Both the position numbers and the translations under genes were made by a program. This document shows, one piece after another, positions 37,201 to 38,697 of a stretch of DNA of 38,697 bases. The DNA is from JAGMXM01 sp964458325. Lineage in GTDB: Bacteria; Verrucomicrobiota; Verrucomicrobiia; Limisphaerales; UBA1319. The notes beneath the pieces were generated by a model. That model worked only from the letters and a program-made list of their open reading frames with translations. It did not search any database and was not told the origin of the DNA. Position 1 is the stretch's first letter. Every line of letters starts with the position of its first letter. The stretch spans positions 1 to 38,697 of the forward strand of contig CAYWIM010000040.1 in the NCBI GenBank assembly GCA_964458325.1, read 5' to 3'.

Positions 37201-37789
37201 GCTCCGGCCCGCTGCCCGAAGGATCCATCCAGCTCACGGCCAGATGCCCGCCCAACGTATCTTGGACATGGACGGCTTCGATGTAGTATTGCTGGCCGGC
37301 CGTCAGCCGAATGGAAGGCGAGGCTTGATTCTCTTCACCGCCCCACTCCTGGTAATCGGTCCGCAGGTTGACCTGGGCGATCGGAACCCCCGAGGCCGGA
37401 GTTTCGTCGGCGCCGAGGTAGAGGGTGCTCGAGCCTTCGCTCGCGATCCAGAAGCGATATGCCCCGGTTTGGGGCGGGATCAGCCACGCCCGCCAACGCG
37501 TTCCGTAATGAATCCCCGCGTCCGGCGGCATCGCGAACGTCGGCTCGATCGTCCGCAGCAGCGGGTGGTCCGGATAGGCAAAATGATTGGTCAATGCCGC
37601 AAGGGTCGCACCGACCGTATCAAGGTAGACCTCACGCAAAACCCCTCGAGCGGGAATGTCGGCCTTGGAGCCAGGCGTTCCGGTCGATGCGATTGCGGCC
37701 AGCAATCCCCCCATTCCGGCGACATAGCGGCACCAATCCCATAAACGTCGCCCGATGGCCGGTCTGGCCGCCAGACCGATAACAATCAT
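31295..37789 (-). CDS. Giant secreted PA14 / LTD / CotH-like protein (first gene of operon)
   Basis: 2164 residues from ATG 37789 (an ATG at 37858 would add 23 residues). A long basic n-region precedes the hydrophobic YVAGMGGLLAAIAS. Domains in order: PA14 (about 37-200, WRAWLIPPQTGAYRFWIASE), an Ig-like domain (210-292, YQWYRNDEPIPGA), an SbsA-like Ig domain (293-370), three LTDs (417-797; AITEIMCRPP, IRINEFRSSD, VVINEIMFHP) and a jelly-roll carbohydrate-binding-like segment (about 870-1010, NRVINGGFESGIEPWSF). A CotH-like domain (about 1153-1530) has CLIWDVDASFGEDPA, but the RGNSS motif is replaced by HYAGSAVKANY. Three more LTDs (1613-2067) and the shared C-terminal module (TYRIETTDDLLGSRW...RFIRILILD) complete it. 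It is extracellular, probably binds glycans, and its enzymatic status is uncertain. Confidence 0.9.
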   Translation of the reverse strand: MIVIGLAARPAIGRRLWDWCRYVAGMGGLLAAIASTGTPGSKADIPARGVLREVYLDTVGATLAALTNHFAYPDHPLLRTIEPTFAMPPDAGIHYGTRWRAWLIPPQTGAYRFWIASEGSSTLYLGADETPASGVPIAQVNLRTDYQEWGGEENQASPSIRLTAGQQYYIEAVHVQDTLGGHLAVSWMDPSGSGPEPIPSDCLKPYGATEPWIVAHPSNQTALEGEAATFSIGLFQPFAARYQWYRNDEPIPGATQPILVWSPVRKEDQGSRFHCVAADGVGSIASRAATLEVLPDTVAPEVLAAIAGIEGRQVRVMFGEPVAVLPAALAGNYALEPSGHVQSARLAPDGRTVVLTVSLPEPDQDSTLVIRQLRDAVSPPNTTSQPIRVPIQKESGSYPVQRPEDFREKPGPGSRRTPLAITEIMCRPPIRADGRNLEFVEIYNSQAWEEEIGGFRLAGSIDYTFPEGTRLESKSYGIVAASAADLEAVCGQTPIGQYAGSLPDEGGAIRLINRQGAVLLEIQYRGDPPGAPEAAGLGHSLVLARPSLGQNHPRAWSSSEAFGGSPGAAEPVRTSSFDGIRINEFRSSDAFGAGEPGFIELFNASGASIDLSGLVLTDEIAADRYVFPQGTSLAPGGFLVCWEAALGFGPGAPRAAILLKDPEGSRLVDAVGMFDVIPGAAYGRHPDGGPTVRRLARISPGQPNPRPERPSVVINEIMFHPSTGGPDDEFIELHNRTTEAISLAGWRLQGAVDYAFPSGSRIEGGGWLVIGANPGRLTQLYPWLRDGDVGGPWTGRLDNDGERIELVWPVSFAGPETGMGSTITVESVMDAVEYSSTSRSSRWADGLGSSLELSDPRADGALSPHWMDSDESAKSGWITIEHTGILDHGLAPANAVDVLMLGPGECLVDDIEVIGPDGQNRVINGGFESGIEPWSFRGSHDGSGLAGGSGVGGGACLHVRASDRGDTGANQVHGLLSGPLAHGEIATLRMRVRWLAGSSEILLRLRGNWLEAVGRAHPGVGGGTPGRANSRWLPNAPPAITDVRHDPPVPPPGTAVTVWARVDDPDGLSSVMLVYRLDPGARSNWVPMRAGGGGWYWATIPGQSSGMLAAFHLVASDLHAESATARFPAEAPRSECLIRFGDPRDEGPFGGYHLWITQATLGRWRQREKQSRQPLDATFVSSEGRIAYNVGAHYAGSAVKANYHDSPMGNYCDYNLYFNADEPWLGETDVRITWPGNYGSDATLQQEITAYWAIGEMGLPACHRRHVAMWVNGVRRGMLLEDVQQPGGDLVEEWFPATSDGDLHEVQWWFEFGPQLVRYSPAGASLEDIRTLGGHKKLAWYRWTWQRRGSGGLASDYANLLALIDVVNSPAASPAFLPAIETALDLDSWLRTLAIQHALGNFDSFGYLEWTGHNLYIFKPTGGPWKCLIWDVDASFGEDPAANLFEFGDPALRRMLGIPSLRRQYLRFLAEAARGPLDPARHMPGIEKRFAAFRSAGLEPEYPSGITNYLDQRRQVIQASIDSARASFALQFPVEDGIEVAGHTIALIGSGPLDMTDLTINGRRHPITWTSITNWTASVQLEPGVNQFVLAALGAGGVAIGGLPSPLTVVRAGSLPDPGQVVINEIMTDPTGQGRGYVELHNRSESAAIDLSGWELAGAVIPDDAVIEPGQFVLWVENRDLFGQGYGEDLPVGGELGRRLDPSSDTLVLTRPGIWPGEKLVVDEVTYDRVAAWPETGLDPAAAWQLRDAAQDNNRPGNWAVREAPPDAAATPGQVNSVLAALSPFPTLRLNEIQVENLFGMADRWGDYDPWIEIHNQGSNAVALGALNLVDPGSPAGGWQFPAGAAVPAGGLAVVWLDAEPGESTLAEWHASFRPRSGGGILWLTDGQSGSTVIVDALSYPAGSAGHSFGLPRDSSVRERRWLFHPTPGQLNHLSEPPLPIRINEWMADNAGARPDPVDGQFEDWLELYNPSDATIDLSGCYLTDNLNDPTRWPMPAGTLIGPGGFRLVWADGEPEQNHHAGDLHADFKLSAAGEAIGLFDPDGRAIDTVQFGRQSEDISQGRWPDASPRLVWMEAFTPAQSNRYLAAEQPFRIRDSRGDPDGALSITFDALAGHTYRIETTDDLLGSRWTTLLAARKATATTETWILPGSSLPHRFIRILILD

Positions 37790-37893
37790 ACAGCCCGCGC
37801 GATGCCGGATGCGGACGCCACTCCCAGCGGTGGACGGGCGATCGCATTGATACCGCATCGGATTGGCGCAGAACAGCCTTTTTCATCGGCTCG

Positions 37894-37904
37894 CCCCCCC
37901 CCCC
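37894..37904 (+). repeat. Homopolymeric tract of 11 C
   Basis: Eleven consecutive C on the plus strand lie in the divergent intergenic region between the LTD/CotH operon (starts at 37789) and glutathione peroxidase (starts at 37940). Tracts of this length are prone to slippage and could alter promoter spacing for either direction. They are also a common site of sequencing length error. Confidence 0.9.
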
Positions 37905-37910
37905 ATTGAC

Positions 37911-37916
37911 AGGAGG
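37911..37916 (+). promoter_or_regulatory. AGGAGG Shine-Dalgarno upstream of glutathione peroxidase
   Basis: A perfect AGGAGG is five bases before an in-frame TTG (37922) and 23 bases before the ATG (37940). Its spacing favours TTG as the start, whereas the signal-peptide shape favours ATG. Confidence 0.5.
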
Positions 37917-37939
37917 CTGGATTGGGCGATTTTGTCTGC

Positions 37940-38503
37940 ATGAAAAATGCATGCCTCGCTCTGGCGGGTTGCGTGGGAATCGCCGCTGCCGCCCATGCCG
38001 CCTCACTCGATGAAATCCCTTTGCGCGATATCAATGGCCAGCCGACCTCGCTCAAGGCGTATCGGGGCAAGGCGCTTCTGATCGTCAATGTCGCCTCGAA
38101 ATGCGGGCTGACGCCCCAGTACGAGGCGCTGCAGGCGCTCCACACGCGCTATCAGAAACAAGGGTTCACCGTGCTGGGATTCCCCTGCAACGATTTCGCC
38201 AACCAGGAGCCCGGGTCGCTCTCTGAAATCAAACAGTTCTGCTCGATCAACTACGATGTCACCTTCCCCCTGTTCGACAAGCTCCACGTGAAGGGCCCCG
38301 AGCAGCACCCCCTCTACGCCGCGCTCACGGGCAAGTCATCCCCATTCCCCGGCGACGTGAAGTGGAACTTCGGCAAATTCCTGATCGGGCGGGACGGGCG
38401 CATCCTCCGTCGGTTCGAGCCGGCCGTCAAACCCGATGCACCCGAAGTGATCGAAGCCATCGAGGCTGCGCTGGCAGCAAAGCCGCCCGCACCTAAAAAC
38501 TGA
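37940..38503 (+). CDS. Exported glutathione peroxidase-family thiol peroxidase
   Basis: 187 residues from ATG 37940; TTG 37922, with AGGAGG five bases upstream, would add six residues. The N-terminus MKNACLALAGCVGIAAAAHA is a good signal peptide, so it should act in the periplasm. Catalytic Cys55 lies in NVASKCGLTPQY (cysteine, not selenocysteine). The other hallmarks are GFPCNDFANQEPGS and KWNFGKFLI, whose Trp and Asn belong to the GPx catalytic tetrad. The glutamine normal in PCNQF is aspartate here, a variant I believe is common in bacterial members. It probably reduces peroxides with thioredoxin-like or other thiol donors rather than glutathione. It is divergent from the LTD/CotH operon. 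Confidence 0.93.
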   Translation: MKNACLALAGCVGIAAAAHAASLDEIPLRDINGQPTSLKAYRGKALLIVNVASKCGLTPQYEALQALHTRYQKQGFTVLGFPCNDFANQEPGSLSEIKQFCSINYDVTFPLFDKLHVKGPEQHPLYAALTGKSSPFPGDVKWNFGKFLIGRDGRILRRFEPAVKPDAPEVIEAIEAALAAKPPAPKN

Positions 38504-38508
38504 GCCGG

Positions 38509-38535
38509 GGCCGGCTGAAGAGGGGATGGCCGGCC
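38509..38535 (+). terminator. Weak hairpin after glutathione peroxidase
   Basis: A 7-bp stem GGCCGGC (38509-38515) / GCCGGCC (38529-38535) with a 13-base loop follows the stop codon by six bases. There is no T-tract after it, so intrinsic termination is doubtful. Confidence 0.25.
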
Positions 38536-38581
38536 AGGCAAAAAGGCGGCTAATCAAATAAAAGGGTGGACACCGAGCGTT

Positions 38582-38697
38582 AGGGTCTGTGCAAAAATTA
38601 CTTCCGAGTTTGGCGGGAGCGCCGCCGGGCCAGATGCGAGGCGCAAGGGAGGGAGTGTATCCCCTGCGATACTCGACCGACCGAGCCACGAAGCAGA
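38582..38697. repeat. Partial dispersed/palindromic repeat at the window edge
   Basis: This non-coding stretch contains a compact hairpin, GTATC (38657-38661) and GATAC (38668-38672) around CCCTGC, followed by the GACCGACCGAG segment. That layout resembles short dispersed repeats I associate with many environmental genomes. The conspicuous left part (GGGTCTGTGCAAAAATTAC) would be one arm of a longer inverted repeat whose other half lies beyond the window. The assignment is from memory of the pattern; only one copy is visible here. Confidence 0.4.

Noticed and set aside
34655..37744. 1029-codon plus-strand open frame opposite the PA14/LTD/CotH gene
   Set aside because: Antisense of a gene with identifiable PA14, Ig and LTD domains; low-complexity Arg/Gly/Pro composition.
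1..38697. CRISPR array, rRNA genes, complete insertion sequence
   Set aside because: No spaced short direct repeats, rRNA-like sequence or transposase was seen; the only regular repeats are the coding LVIVD units.

Overview
The window is a high-GC bacterial chromosomal segment (roughly two thirds G+C by eye). It most resembles Verrucomicrobiota. That placement is an inference from gene families, not from a marker gene: very large secreted proteins built from lamin-tail domains (LTD) with CotH-kinase domains, an SGNH-hydrolase/TPR fusion, a Tat-exported Gfo/Idh/MocA oxidoreductase, a sialidase-like BNR protein, and a truncated tyrosine recombinase of a type I associate with this phylum.

Left end (1-1842, minus strand): the 5' part of a secreted LVIVD beta-propeller protein runs off the window. 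It is followed by a sulfatase-tail-like remnant and a tyrosine recombinase lacking its N-terminal half, fused directly to the 3' end of a complete tRNA-Thr(UGU). This looks like the eroded edge of an island integrated at the tRNA.

Housekeeping and metabolic block (2019-14116): ydcF-like gene (-); purB (+), a Tat Gfo/Idh/MocA oxidoreductase (+) and a HEAT-repeat exported protein (+); a BNR/sialidase-like exported protein (-); endonuclease V (+), which converges on and overlaps thrC (-); and a membrane-anchored SGNH-hydrolase/TPR protein (-).

Sodium-pump operon (14206-18369, +): the beta, gamma and alpha subunits of an oxaloacetate-decarboxylase-type biotin-dependent Na+ pump, followed by a biotin-protein ligase that could biotinylate Lys566 of the alpha subunit. 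Next on the same strand (18501-23039) are a family-4 uracil-DNA glycosylase, proC, an AI-2E-family permease and an SRPBCC-SDR (TIGR01777-type) protein.

Extracellular megaprotein operon (37789 down to 23020, minus): three secreted proteins of about 2164, 760 and 1998 residues are linked by stop/start overlaps (TAGTG and GTGA). The first and third carry LTD arrays plus a CotH-like domain; the middle one is a right-handed beta-helix. All three end in a similar short C-terminal module. This 14.8-kb cassette is the most interesting system here. A divergent exported glutathione peroxidase follows, with an 11-C tract between it and the operon. The right edge holds the start of what looks like a dispersed palindromic repeat.
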